From contig NC_133476.1 of assembly GCF_025370935.1 (NCBI RefSeq), positions 16,795,039 through 16,859,038 of the forward strand: 64,000 nt of DNA, read 5' to 3'. Position numbers and translations under genes: made by a program. The notes beneath the pieces were generated by a model. The model did not search any database. It was not told the origin of the DNA and saw nothing but the letters and a program-made list of their open reading frames with translations. Numbering within the stretch: the first letter of the stretch is position 1; the number at the start of each line of letters is the position of its first letter. Below are positions 40,516 to 52,429 of this stretch, one piece after another. This DNA comes from Choristoneura fumiferana. Lineage: Eukaryota; Arthropoda; Insecta; Lepidoptera; Tortricidae.

Positions 40516-40780
40516 AAATATAAATAAATATATCACGGGACAATTCACACCAATTGACCTAGTCCCAAAGTAAGCTTAGCAAAGCTTGTGTTATGGGTAC
40601 TAAGCAACGGATAAATATAATTATATAAGATAGATACATACTTAAATACATATTAAACACCCAAGACCCGAGAACAAACATCCGTATTTTTCATACTAAT
40701 ATCTGCCCCAACACGGGAATCGAACCCGGGACCTCAAGCTTCGTAGTCAGGTTCTCTAACCACTAGGCCATCTGGTCGTC
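40516..40780 (-). mobile_element. tRNA-derived SINE-B, - orientation
   Basis: Reads in reverse from GACGACCAGATGGCCTAGTG at 40780, with B-box GGGTTCGATTCCC (seen as GGGAATCGAACCC), to a TATTTATA tail. Confidence 0.82.
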
Positions 40781-40800
40781 TATAATGCTAATGACTCGCA

Positions 40801-41090
40801 CTTTTTTTTTTTTTTATACGACTGGATGGCAAACGAGCAAGTGGGTCTCCTGATGGTAAGAGATCACCACCGCCCATAAACATCAGCAAACCAGGGGAAT
40901 TGCAGATGCGTTGCCAACCTAGAGGCCTAAGATGGGATACCTCAAGTGCCAGTAATTTCACCGGCTGTCTTACTCTCCACGCCGAAACACAACAGTGCAA
41001 GCACTGCTGCTTCACGGCAGGATTAGCGAGCAAGATGGTGGTAGCAATCCAGGCGGACCTTGCACAAGGTCCTACCACCTGGAAACTGCA
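40801..41090 (-). mobile_element. SINE-C retroposon, - orientation
   Basis: Poly-T at 40803, then ACGACTGGATGGCAAACGAG and onward to GGTCCTACCACCTGGAAACT. Nearly identical to 12775-13063. Confidence 0.8.
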
Positions 41091-41644
41091 CTGTCAGAAA
41101 GTTTTCAGATCCCATGTAGAGCCAGGCTTCCTCCGATCAACGTACTAATCATTGATCGGAGCAGGCTTCTAACTCTACACGCCCTAGCTCTACAAGTGCT
41201 AACTTCACAAACTCTACCTTAGTCAAAATATGTGGCTTGACCAGTTCGGCAAATTCACATGGGCATAAGGTGAAAAATGTATGCCTTGTTCATAACTTTT
41301 CTGTTATACAATAGGTCTTGGAGTAACGCTACGGCCAAGCCACATATTTTGACTAAGTAAGGTGTAGAGTTTGTGAAGTGAAGCCTTGTAGAAATAAAGC
41401 AAGAAGCCACATATTTTGGCTAAATTTAGTTTGTAAAGTTAGGCCTTGTAGAGTTCCGGGGTGTAGAGTTAGAAGCTTGGCTCTACATGTTATCTGATAA
41501 ATTTTTGACAGTACGAGTCATTATGGTCTCGTCTTGACAACATTTTACATGAAAAATTTTTTTGGTGGAATTTTACCTCTTTTTATAAGTTGCTTGTATT
41601 TTTTTGGGGTGTATTTCTTGCGCACATCACATACATTTTTATTT

Positions 41645-42005
41645 TACTAGTGTATACCCACGGCTTCCCTCACGTAAATCATTAGATCCAGCAGCTGAAT
41701 TGAAATTTCGGATTATTAACAATTCCCGTGGGAATTCCCGAAAATTAAATCGTGGTTTTCATTGACGTTACATTAAAGACAATCACGGCAAATTTAAAGA
41801 CTCTAAGCCCAGCGGTTGTTGTTTCGAGATTTTTTCCCTATGCCGTGGGAATAAAAATTAGCTATGTTTTATTCCAGATGTCCATCTATCTACATACTAA
41901 ATTTCGTCCAAATCCATCCAGCCGTTTTAGCGTGAAGGAGTGACAAACAGGCTCCCTCATTCACTCAGTCACTCACAAACTTTCGCATTTATAATATTAG
42001 TAGTT
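41645..42005 (+). repeat. Lepidopteran interspersed repeat, full-length-looking
   Basis: Starts CTAGTGTATACCCACGGCTT and ends TTTCGCATTTATAATATTAG. Internal TAGATCCAGCAGCTGAATTG and CCAAATCCATCCAGCCGTTT. No coding; ends resemble a MITE or Helitron-like repeat. Confidence 0.7.
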
Positions 42006-44620
42006 TTTTTTTTAGTATTAATAATAATAAGAAGTCCCTATATCCATTTTCACAGACCTCTAGCGGCAAAATTGCGGAAGTCTCATACAAACTTCCATCC
42101 CCTAGTTTAAGTTGTTGTTGTTGGGGGATAAAAGTTCCAAGTTTAAGAATGTTTTTGTTGTTTGTGTACTAATACTAGCTTACACACCAAATTTTAGCTT
42201 TCTAGGACATTTGGAAGTACCCAAAGAATTTTGATGATCATCAGTGAGTCAGTGACGAAATTAGTTAATTTTTTAAAATGTAAAGCTATGCAACTAAAGC
42301 TTTATTATGTTTAATAAGTCCACTATTGACAACATATCCCGAGAATTTTGTTTATCTGGTATAATCCAAACCCAAGTTATAAAAAACGACGAAGCGCTTC
42401 GAGAAAAGGTAAGTAGTGCCCTTGCGCTTCGCTTCACTCGTGTTGGCGGGGGCACTAGTGCCCTCAAATGATTATTGAAGAAAGATGCATAATATTTATT
42501 TATGTAATATTCGTAATAATGGATAGTAACAGTGTTCTGCGCAATCTTTATTGATGACCCCTCAACCAAAAACGCTTCCCAAAACGACGAATAGCGAGGC
42601 TCCCTCGCATACCATCCAGCGACGAATCGAGTGTCCCGACTGAATTAATTGGCTGACTGACAACAGGAAAAGAAAACGAACTATTGTGACGTTAATGAGA
42701 ATTTATTACCGCGTAAGGCATCCTGCCGACATCGAAGGGTTTAGCGCTTGTCCGCAAAAACGTGTGTTAAACTGCTTACATTGCAAAAAGAATCGGATGA
42801 CTTTTAATCCTGCTAATATAATGGAGGAGGCCATTGACCAGCAGTGGACGTCCTACGGCTGATATGATGATGATGATATTTGACACTAGCATAGAGTGAA
42901 GTTGTAAGCAGAACGATTTCTAACGTTCATTGAAACGCATAATACCTAGTCAGTGATAAAAAAACTTTTTCACCTCAGCACCTCAAACAGGCAGGTTTTG
43001 CTATGAGAAATCAGTGAGCAAAATCGCATTTTGCTCACTCCGTGAGACAAAGTAACTTTTTAATTATTTTTTTTAAATGCTGAGTACAGTGTTGGGTCTA
43101 CTTACTGAATTCCAAATATTTGAACTTTACTTTGATCTGTCATTTCACTTCAACACGAAAATAGCGAGAGATAGGATCAAATGTGTTGATTACAATCTTA
43201 AATTAAATTTTTGATATTAAAAATATATAATAAATATTATAATAAATTACATGACAATTAAATATTTCCAAAATGTAAATTTTCCCTATCTTTTAATAAA
43301 GTATGCAACCTCGTTGCGCGAAAGCCGCTTCTCTCGTTTTTTTTTTTTATAAAATAATTCCGTATACTGCCTCTTCAGTTGGAATAAATATTTGTTGAAT
43401 TGAATGAATTTTTAACAAATCTATTTATGTTTATGTGATGGAAATCTTAATAAAAGTCATATTTAAAGGTTTAATAACATTTGTAATAAATTATACGTTT
43501 ATTGGTCAAACCTTTTTAATGACTCCAAGATGAGGCTGTTTGCAGTATTAAAAAAATAAGTGTGACATACCCAGCACAAGAAGTATGAGATTTGTATTGT
43601 ATCTACTGAACACTTTTTTATGGTTTTAAATGTGATTATTATATTTGTTTCTTAATAATCGGATTATATTTTTAAAAAATGTGTTTGTTTTGTAAACAGG
43701 TAGGTAAATGTGGTTTTATTATTAAGTTACATTTAAATGATGTTCTCGCTGCTAAGGTGAAAAATTGTATGTGTCACACGAGACCAAAGTTTTTTTGCAT
43801 CTCGTGTATTTGAATCCCTTGCTGCTCTTAGGATTCTAATCTAGAATCACTCGCTGACGCTCGTGATTCAATTATAGAATCCTTCGCTTACTCGGGATTC
43901 AAAATCAACACTCGCAACAAAAAACAACTTTGCTCTCTTGTTGCACAAATAACTATTTTCGTAACTAACAAACGTTGTTGACCGCTAATGAGTTACTAAT
44001 AATGCTGTCGTTTATTTTGGTTCGGGATTCGTCAGAAGGTTTGTGGATTGGCATTTTAATTGGCGGTCTGATCAAAGCGATTTCAGATGCTGTTGAATAT
44101 CCAAAGAATTTGAATTCTGTATCTTTATTATCGCATTTTATACTTCAGCCTTAAAAACGTTGCTTCTCTAAAGTATTTTAACGAATTTATGTAGGTACCT
44201 AAGCATTACCTTAAAATAAAAAGTTGGTTTAAAAATCGTCTAAACGTACTAAACTAACTTGGCTCATTTGAATCTTGGTTCAATACTTTAAGTTTAGAGA
44301 ATCAGAATACCTACTAGGGAATTGCCACGAAAAATGGTGGAGGTGATAAATCGGAGTGGATAATAATGGCCAACTTGATTCTGTGCTGTTTACTCTTTAG
44401 TTTTATTGAAGTAGGATTGCACGATATTTTTTACTAAAAAAAATACAAACATTGGAACATAGAACCTCCTCCTTTTTTTAAGTCGGTTAAAAATGAGTTT
44501 TTTTTGTTTAATAGGGAATAGAGTCTTGCTACGCATTTTCATTTCTTAGAAGAGGTTTTGAAGGCTTTACTTATTCCGCTTTTGGAGTTTGTAGCATCTA
44601 ACCAACATACTTAATCTTCT
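42005..44620. other. Repeat-poor to mixed intergenic, no gene seen
   Basis: 42825-42880 is a forward RTE tail (GCAGTGGACGTCCTACGGCT then GATGATGATGAT). 43735-43965 is a distant relative of the foldback at 51.44 kb (AGAATCCTTCGC, GCACAAATAACTATT). The rest is AT-rich without coding signal. Confidence 0.5.
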
Positions 44621-45195
44621 TCTTCTTCTCAGCATGTATTTGTCCACTGCTGGACATATGCCTCTTCCATGGATTTCCATGTTGACCTAGATGCGGCAAA
44701 TCTAGCTGGTGGTCTACCTACGTTTCGGCTTCCCGTTCGGAGTCTCCAGTGTAGCGTTTTCTGGCTCCATCTATCATCCCCCGCGCGACAGACGTGACCG
44801 GCCCATTGCCATTTAAGTTGTACCACTCTCCTACCGATGTCGGTAACTTTGGTTCGTTGGCGAATGTGCTCGTTCCTTATCTTGTCCCGCAGGGAGATAC
44901 CTAGCATTGCGCGTTCCATCGCTCTTTGCGCTACCTTAAGACGGTGCATCATCCCTACGGTAAGCGTCCACGTCTCGCAAGCGTACGTCATCACCGGCAG
45001 TACGCATTGGTCGTATACTCTTGTTTTTAGTGTTTGTGGTATCCTACACCTGAAAACGTCGTCAAGCTTGCCAAAAGCTGCCCATCCGAGCTGTATGCGT
45101 CTATCAATTTCAGCGTCCAGAAGAGGCTTCTCCAGTTTTACTTCTTGCCCCAAGTATATATAGTCACATAGGTACTTAATGTGCGACAAAAATTT
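44620..45195 (-). pseudogene. RTE LINE C-terminal ORF fragment
   Basis: Open minus frame from 45189: LGWAAFGKLDDVFRCRIPQT, LPVMTYACETWTLTVGM, AQRAMERAMLGISLRDKIRN, KWQWAGHVCRAGDDRWSQK, GRPPARF and an end at 44629. Same domain order as the end of the RTE at 22.3 kb but clearly diverged. The polymerase core is absent. 3' end near 44620 at TTCTTCTTC. Confidence 0.8.
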
Positions 45196-46226
45196 AATAA
45201 ACGTGGGTGACGTTCGAACGAGGGCGCTTTATTTTATTTTTATTATTAACTTTATATTATTAGCGCATAATCTCAAAATAGTATAGTCTAAAAATAACGA
45301 ACAAAAGATACCAAGAGCGACATTCACTGTGGACTTTTAAAGTAAAGATTAGCAAGATACATTGTCACGTTAGTTCCGTTTTTTGTCCCGTTGATTGAGA
45401 TCTTTGTCACACTAAAACCATCTAAAATTACACCACTGTCAAAAACAGAAAATATTGACAAACACCCGTGTTTGTTTAAATATTGGTCCACGAGGGCATA
45501 GATCTGCAGCCAAACTAAAAAACGAGACAAGACTGGAACATGCGTTTGCCTAGCGAGACAGTATAGGTACATACATAATGTACATTCTCCTATATTACTG
45601 GTTTGTAACCTTTTGTGAATAAATGGATTAGTAAATATAACGGTGAATGACGTACCATCTAAGAATATTTAATCCCCATCGTTTCTATACTTAAAATTTT
45701 ATCTATTAGTATAATAAATGCACCGCCATTACTACTATCAGAAATATAATCCGCTGTAGACTCAATCAATCGCAGAACATTCAATCAATCGAAAAAACGA
45801 ACGCGTGGAAATCGATTCATTTTAAGATAACTTTAAAATTGATTGAATAGCATTCCAGGGTACAGCGAACTTCTACCAATCAGTAATTTATATCGAACTT
45901 ATTAACCGCGTAATCACAGAACCCTTTTAATAAGGATACCCTTTCGAGTAATCGCCTTAACTGGAGGAGAGGAACCAATTAAGAGGAGTGACCGTGCAAT
46001 AGATGCCACAGACTGATAAACAAGTTTTTTTATGTTTACAAGCAGGTGCACTGGTCAAAAGGCGGGGGTTTGACCAAGGTTAAGTTTTTAATTAACGCTG
46101 CAAGCTTGTATTAATACGTAGATATTCGAGGTCAGTATTTTTACATTATGTAACTGCTTCTCTTTTTACCCTTAAATTCTCAAAATTGAAAAAGTTCATG
46201 ATATAAACCTCCTCGGTACCTTATAG
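45195..46226. other. Intergenic, no gene seen
   Basis: AT-rich; adjoins the truncated BEL element. I could not find the element's second LTR here. Confidence 0.45.
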
Positions 46227-47291
46227 TCAGATGTCAATCTTATTAGCAGTGTGATATTCTGGATCCGCAAGCTCAACATTTTTCAGCTCCGGCCATGAAG
46301 TGACTGAAAATACAGATGAAGGTGAATATGCAGTCAGCTTGTCGAGAACGTATGCTGACACCTGGAACACACAACCTGGATTGAGACGTGAACTGATTTT
46401 TAACTCTACCTTGGACCTCGAAATAAGGTCCTGTTCACCCCCCAATCCTGAAATAATCCCCTTGGTTGGTGTGGATTTCAGTCCAAGTAATTGAACTGCC
46501 GCGTTTGCAATAAATGAGGCCTGAGACCCCTGGTCTATGAGAGCTCTTAAGAGCTGATATTCCCCGTCATTACGTGATTCAGCTTTAACCATAGCTGTGG
46601 CTAGTAGAACTTCCTGCGCTACTCCTTTCACGAAATGACTCGCTATATTTGTGGATGTGAATGAATTGATTTCCTCTGATGCTTTGACTGAATTTACTTG
46701 ACTAACAACCTGATTACCAACTGACCCGTTTGATTCAGTTACATGTTCCTCACTCTTTGAATGCAATAACGAGTGGTGTCTCCCGTGACATATTTGACAA
46801 GACGCGGTGTTTCTGCAGTGCTTTGCGGAATGATTACTACGTAAACAATTATAACACAACCCGTGAGTTTGGACAAAGTCACGCTTGCTGTTAAAATCAA
46901 TGCTTATAAATTCCTTGCAATTCCTAATATTGTGATCCTGCTTGCAGTAATCACATGACATTTGAGTAATATGCAATGCGTGAATTGGGTTTGTTTCAAC
47001 ATTATTATTAAAACTGTGAGTTTCAGTTCGCTGTCTCTGACCAAATGCTGAACTAGGCTTTGAATCTAAAAACTCTAACGAGTGATATCTTGTTTCCAAA
47101 AATTCTCTGAATTTTGCGATATTTGGCAATTGGTCTGAGGCAGTGACTAGTTTGCTGACTTCCGTTTCCCATTGTTTCCTACTCTCAGAGTCCAACTTTT
47201 GACTAACAATATAAATTACTATGATATCCCATGACCCGGTGTCAATACCTAAATTAACTAATGAATTTAACGTCTCGTTTGTTAAATCCAA
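46227..47291 (-). pseudogene. BEL/Pao gag C-terminus, zinc knuckles and protease
   Basis: 354 codons. Cysteine/histidine clusters CDYCKQDHNIRNC, CYNCLRSNHSAKHC and CQICHGRHHSLLH form nucleic-acid-binding knuckles. LRALIDQGSQASFIANAAV is the aspartyl protease motif (DUF1758-type), where the usual D-S-G reads D-Q-G. It stops after DPEYHTANKIDI, roughly where the polymerase would follow. Defective by frameshift and truncation; not a host gene. Confidence 0.8.
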
Positions 47292-47316
47292 CAGCTCCTT
47301 GATGGCATTGGATGAT

Positions 47317-47964
47317 TCAGACGTTACGCTCCTTTGGGCAAAAAATCGCTTCAGAATGCAGTTGACGAGATATTGCTTGTTGTTGTACCGCCTTTAAAAG
47401 ATTCCAAGCCTCCTGGTAGCTGTCATTAGTGATGGGTACATGTCGCAAAAGTTGTTCCGCTTCTCCTCTGAGATGAGTTTTGAGGTAGTGTAACTTCTGC
47501 ACGTTGTCAATGTCTGCATTATCATGAATGAGTGATATGAAAAGATCCCTGAAGCTCATCCATTCTGTATATTGACCCGAAAATATGGGAATGGTAATCT
47601 TTGGTAAATTGACTTGTGATGATTTGCTAGCCGGTGATGATGAGCTCGATGAACTTGCGTGTTGTTGTGGTATTAACTTACTAATTGCAGTTTTCAGAGC
47701 ACATTTGTAATCCATGTACAGTTCATCCGTTACATCATAAATACCCTTTGTGCCATAAACTGATTTTGCTACCCCAGCGTGCGTTAATCCTTCAATTAAT
47801 GACGTGTGTACCGAAGAAAACTGATTCCATAACTTCTCTAAACTCTCCAACCGAGTCTCCAAGTATGTGATGGTTATCCGATCTTTCGGTGATTTTTTGA
47901 AGTTTGTGTACGCTTTGGTGATTCGTTCAAATAAATCCAATTGTATATTAATTTCACCTTCCAT
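47317..47964 (-). pseudogene. BEL/Pao gag, N-terminal part
   Basis: 215 codons from the first Met after the leader. Contains a Ser-rich linker and then KITIPIFSGQYTEWMSFRDL and LKTHLRGEAEQLLRHVPIT, the gag core found in BEL/Pao elements (DUF1759-type). It ends prematurely at a stop near 47317, where the frame shifts relative to the downstream part. Confidence 0.8.
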
Positions 47965-48744
47965 TGTTTAGGCACAATACTCGGCTACTACCTCATTCAA
48001 AATCACAAGTTCCAAAATCCGTAAAATTTACAAGTCCCAAATAATTTCATAAAATTTTACAAGTGTTTGACTTTTCTTATGTCAAATGGAAATTCGGCAT
48101 GGATTCCCCGTCTTTGCACTTTTCTTCAAACTATTCTAAGTCCTAAATAAACACTTCTAAAATTCAAACTACGAAATACACTATTTTTTCTAAGTCTCGA
48201 TTTGACATTGACACGCCCGAATTAATTAATGATGACAGTACTCACAGTTCTTTCTTCTAATCCACAATTAACACTGCACTTAAAACCTTCCTTGATCCGA
48301 CGTCCATCCAGCTTGTCTATGGTTGCTTCGTCAGTCCCGATGATTGGAACCGATGTTTCCCTGCCGACGACTCCACTGCTCCGGTGGTGGCGAATCCTCG
48401 GTGACCTTCATCAGTCACCACGTGATGCCGCGGCCAAAAACACGCCTATTTTGAAGACACTATTGGTGACACTTGCACCAATCCGATTCGATGGACCATG
48501 TTCGAGGCGTGAATGAATACACGGTTCCTGGTCGAATGACAATTTATTTCCAATTTACATGCCTTATATACAGTGCAAGAAAACTCTTGCCAGCGCGATG
48601 TAGGATTCGTTCGAGACCGATACAGCGACATCTATCGGGCTTTTATTCAAACAAACCTCCCTATGTACATTACAATCAAACCCAATAATGCGAATTGTAC
48701 ACACAGTATGTCCGGTATGTCTTCTGTATTAGTGAATAAATGTC

Positions 48745-49790
48745 TTCTTTCTTATTTTTCATTCTTTTCTCAATATATAATATACTGAGCGGAAAGTATG
48801 TAGCCCTCAAACGTAGGCAATGCAGTTATAGGTCATTTTGTATGTACTTAGGATGAGCCAAATGTTGTGCCGCTTAGAATATATAGGTAGATACATAGTC
48901 CACGTCATTGATTTCGATGACGCCGGCCCTAAAAAAACTGATTAAGGGGTTTGCTCCTGGTTAGCTCATGAGCAATGTCCCGTTAGATGGCGCTGTTATC
49001 AATAGTTCCTTTTTTCAGGTTTTTTTCGTAAATTATGAAGAATTATTTCACCAAAAACTAGTGGCGGGAGTATCTAAGCGTAACCGATTTTTTGACCCCA
49101 CACTCGAAATGAAATATTCCGCCAAAGCCGCAAACGAGGTGCTTTACTTTGAACGTCAATTGCGGCCGTATACGGACACTAGGAGCTCACGCACACACTC
49201 AAATAGACAGCGCCAGCTAGCGAAAGTCTATTGCGACACTTAGCTACCCGATCGGGGTACTCCTTCGAGTAATATTCACATTTTTTTATCGAGTCACGAA
49301 ATTTTGTACTAACTGTACTTTACTCGAAAATTTTACTACGACCTATAAAATCTATAAGTATTTTATTGATAATTAGAAGCAGGGTCTTGGATAACTGTTC
49401 GCATATTATAATACGAGCCAAACGCCTTTCAAGTGGTCATAATATGTGTACGATAAATTGAGAAATTACCGAGATTCTGACCACGGTTTCTTGTCTTGGT
49501 TGATGGTCTTGCTATTATTCAGGTTATATTTATAGTTACTTTTCGTAGTTACTACTCTTGCTAAAGTGGTCATGGTCGTCGGTTGAAAATCGGTAGCAAA
49601 TCTACAGGACGAGTTTCTTGGGAAAATAGTGCGGTGGTTTGTCCTTACCTTCCACGCCGCAGAGCTGGAGTTTGGAATTCGTAGTTGGCAATAGAGAGCG
49701 CTGCCACCAGGGCTCTTAGTCATCTTGTACGACACGCACAGGAATGCACAGGCAATCAAGTTTATCAAGGGCATCCGTAAAGCCAAAGTC
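48745..49790. other. Intergenic with repeat-like scraps
   Basis: 48960-49260 has an open 91-codon stretch without recognised domain, and 49466-49786 one of 106 codons on the minus strand. Neither shows a family motif. Probably repeat remnants. Confidence 0.4.
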
Positions 49791-49798
49791 CCTTAAGA

Positions 49799-49996
49799 CA
49801 CTGTTACACATGCTCTTTAGTAGCAAGAAAGCATGCTACTATTGAACAAATGCTAGCTAGTAGCATGTGTGAACAGGACATGCTACTATCGAGCATGCTT
49901 ATTAGTGGCAAGCTCGAGACGGGGTGGAAGGGGGAAAGGTAATAAGCAAGTGTGAACGCGTTTGCTTCAGTCCAGTAACGAGCATGTGTAACAGTG
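49799..49996. mobile_element. hAT-like MITE with 8-bp TSD
   Basis: CACTGTTACACATGCTC at the left end and its complement GAGCATGTGTAACAGTG at the right. Flanks CCTTAAGA (49791-49798) and CCTTTAGA (49997-50004) form an 8-bp duplication with one change. Subterminal GTAGCATG/CATGCTAC motifs recur inside, as in hAT elements. Confidence 0.78.
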
Positions 49997-50099
49997 CCTT
50001 TAGACATACCTAATATTTTATGAACAGTGCTTCGTGTAAGCTCTTTCTATCAAAAGAGGTAATAAAATCCATACAGAGTTTACTATCCTAATTATCATC

Positions 50100-50690
50100 A
50101 TCATCATCACTCAATTTCTGTGGTAAGACTTTTGGTAGAGAATTAGTAATCATAAACTGCTAATATAAATTATTAATAAGTTGCTAACCATGAAAAGAGT
50201 TGACGAAGAGTTTATCTAGGCTTCTGCATCTGGATTTCTCAGTTCGTATATATAATTACTAGCTTAATCCTACGGCTTCGCTCCCGTTTAAGAAAAAAAT
50301 CTACTCTGTAGTGTAGGTATTCGAATTAAAAAAAAAACTTCTTGCACCTCTGCGATCCTCAAGGAATACGTTTGCCAAATCTCATGCATTTTTAGGCCAT
50401 GTTTTGCCTTTATAGGTATAAATAAATACTTACGAAATACTTACATAACAGCAAAAGTTCACCCACTCGCCGATAACTTGCGCCGATCAAATTGCGGTAA
50501 AAATTATCCCGTGCTAATTTTGTACCTACTTATCTCTATAAATTGATTTTGTTAGGATATCATAACCGATGATTTGGCACAATCAGCAGAAGACTACGAG
50601 CAGTTCCAAAATCATCTACACTCCCTTTGTTACCTTCGAGTCGAAAACAGTTGTCGATTCGTATCATATAACTACCTATTGTAAGTATTA
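50100..50690. other. Intergenic, no gene seen
   Basis: Short (ATC)n at 50094-50112 and a scrap of the CTACGGCTTCGCTCCCG repeat family near 50270. Confidence 0.45.
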
Positions 50691-50764
50691 TCTGCTAGGA
50701 TTTTTTTCCGATCCAGCAGGCTTGTAGTCGTGTGTACTGGATTATTGGCAGTGTTTCCTTTGGA

Positions 50765-50950
50765 TGTTCGTGCGATGGAACTTGCGTTTTTTTTGCATTA
50801 GTTCCTTTACAAGACTTGAAGGAAAAACTGCGTTTATTTTTTTGCCTTTGTTCCTTTCGCAGTAGCATCTTCAGTTCTTGCAAAGGTACAAAGGCGGAAA
50901 AATAACGCAGTTCTTTCTTCAAGGTCTTGTGAAGGAACTAGAACTACCGC
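50765..50950. mobile_element. Palindromic MITE, ~180 bp
   Basis: TTAGTTCCTTTACAAGACTT and GAAGGAAAAACTGCGTTTAT face ATAACGCAGTTCTTTCTTCA and AAGGTCTTGTGAAGGAACTA. Confidence 0.75.
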
Positions 50951-51106
50951 AAATAATCCGTCGTACTTGCAGACTACGGGCACGTTCAGTTTAGCTGACA
51001 CGTCATCATCGGAGACAGATGTTGCATCAAACCCAATTCGAAGCAGTCAAGCTCATAGGTAGCTGAACAGTTTGGTACTTTGTCACAGCAAGCTACAGTG
51101 CTAAAA

Positions 51107-51434
51107 TGAGCATTTCTAAAAAAGTTTGTACATTTGATTTTTTCGACTCCGATTTGGGAAAAATTTACAGGTAGATAGAGTGAATCGTTCACTGAGTTTA
51201 AATAACATAGTCTCCCGAAATGTCCCAATTAATTTGTATGGAAAGTTCCTTTTTTGTTACCGCAAATCCATAGTTTTGGTAACAAAAAAGGAAATTTCCA
51301 TACAAACCAATTGGGACATTTTGAGAGACTATGTTATTACGACTCAGTATCGTTCACTCTACATACCTGCAATTTTTTATCACAAATAGGAGTCGCAAAT
51401 CAAATGTACAAACTTTATTTAAAAATGCTCAAAT
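51107..51434. mobile_element. Palindromic MITE, ~325 bp
   Basis: GAGCATTTCTAAAAAAGTTT through TTCCTTTTTTGTTACCG is mirrored by GGTAACAAAAAAGGAAATTT through CTTTATTTAAAAATGCTC. The centre is at about 51272. The ORFs here are arm artefacts. Confidence 0.82.
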
Positions 51435-51443
51435 AGTTTTTTT

Positions 51444-51990
51444 CACACCTCTCCTTCAGAAAAGTAACTTTTCCTCCCTACCGAGAGGGAGCAAAGTACA
51501 ATTTTTCTGTTCAAGGCTTTTCTAAGTGATTTATTGCAAATTCAATTTTTTTAAGTTGATAATTGGAAAGCCACGTCATTTTCTATACCATTTTGCTCCC
51601 TTGTGACACAAATAACTATTGTGTCACAAGGGAGCAAAATGGTGTATTTACGGCGAGGGCGTACATTGAATCCAGAATGTAGCGAAGGATTCTAAAGTAG
51701 AATCCTGAGCGTAATGAGGGATTCAAGTGTTAACGCACAAGATGAAAATAATTTTGCTCCCGAGTCGCTCATACAACTTTTCACACCGAGCATTAAGAAA
51801 CTTGAAAAAAGTAAATTCTAAATATTATTAAAGAACAACCAGCATAGAAAATGGCGTGGCTTTACAATTATCAACTTCAAAAAATTGCATTTGCAATAAA
51901 ATACTTAGAAAAGCCTTGAACAGAAAAGTTCCACTTTGCTCCCTCTCGTCAGGGAGGAAAAGTTACTTTTCTGAAGGAGAGGTGTGAAAA
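51444..51990. mobile_element. Foldback element, complete copy
   Basis: TTCACACCTCTCCTTCAGAA at left is mirrored by TTCTGAAGGAGAGGTGTGAA at right. A second perfect inverted pair CATTTTGCTCCCTTGTGACA and TGTCACAAGGGAGCAAAATG lies inside (51589-51641). A partial copy fills a TAF2 intron (13604-13990). Confidence 0.82.
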
Positions 51991-52074
51991 TAACTATACA
52001 TGTCCTCAAATACTAAGAGTAAAAAGGGAATGTATTTACTTTGCTACTTTTTGAGCGCTCTTTGCCTGTAGGAT

Positions 52075-52420
52075 CTACGGCTAACTAGTCTGGTTGACCG
52101 GGCAGTGGGTATAATTAATTTGTAATTTTCCCGCTGGTACAGTAAATCCACACAGACACCCCACACTTCAGTCTACTCGTGACCACGGCCACTGTAATGT
52201 TGCCGAAACATCGAGGTAAATATTACTCGTGTGTGTTAGCGTGATAAGTCCTGTGCGTGGTATTTTGATTAATTCCAGTTTCTTTTAATTATTATGTTGC
52301 TTTATTCCTCTCATCTGTCCAAGCACGCGAGCAGGCTGCAATTACCAGGCCCATTACTGCCGTTCCGCCTGTGACAGTTGCAGTTCTACCATACAATCTT
52401 TTCTTTGGGGTAAGTAAAAT
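52075..52420. repeat. Interspersed repeat plus an open, exon-like stretch
   Basis: 52130-52290 (GCCGAAACATCGAGGTAAAT, GTGTTAGCGTGATAAGTCC) resembles widespread lepidopteran repeats. 52323-52409 is open (AITRPITAVPPVTVAVLPYN) and ends at a good donor GGG|GTAAGT, but no partner exon or family is recognised. Confidence 0.35.
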
Positions 52421-52429
52421 GCAGTATAT

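Larger units (their letters stand above)
40462..41563. mobile_element. Palindromic MITE split by two SINE insertions
   Basis: CACCAAAAACATTTTCATGT and AAGTCGAGACCATAAT (40470-40515) face ATTATGGTCTCGTCTTGACA and ACATGAAAAATTTTTTTGGT (41519-41563). GCTAATGACTCGCA survives between the SINEs. Inner arms are GCTTCTAACTCTACACGCCC and GTAGAGTTAGAAGCTTGGCT. Confidence 0.72.
46227..48745 (-). mobile_element. BEL/Pao LTR retrotransposon fragment: LTR/leader, gag, protease
   Basis: Minus-strand order: LTR-like and leader region (about 48745-47965), gag, zinc knuckles, protease. It is cut off before reverse transcriptase, RNase H and integrase. No matching LTR is seen at the other end, so borders are uncertain. 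A frame break lies near 47330. Confidence 0.75.

Noticed and set aside
49466..49786. 106-codon minus-strand ORF
   Set aside because: No domain or codon pattern; it abuts a hAT-like MITE and looks like repeat debris.
51180..51525. Three overlapping 60-69-codon ORFs
   Set aside because: Fall in the arms of palindromic MITEs.
52323..52409. Exon-like open stretch with a GGG|GTAAGT donor
   Set aside because: No partner exon, no recognised family, and adjacent to an interspersed repeat.
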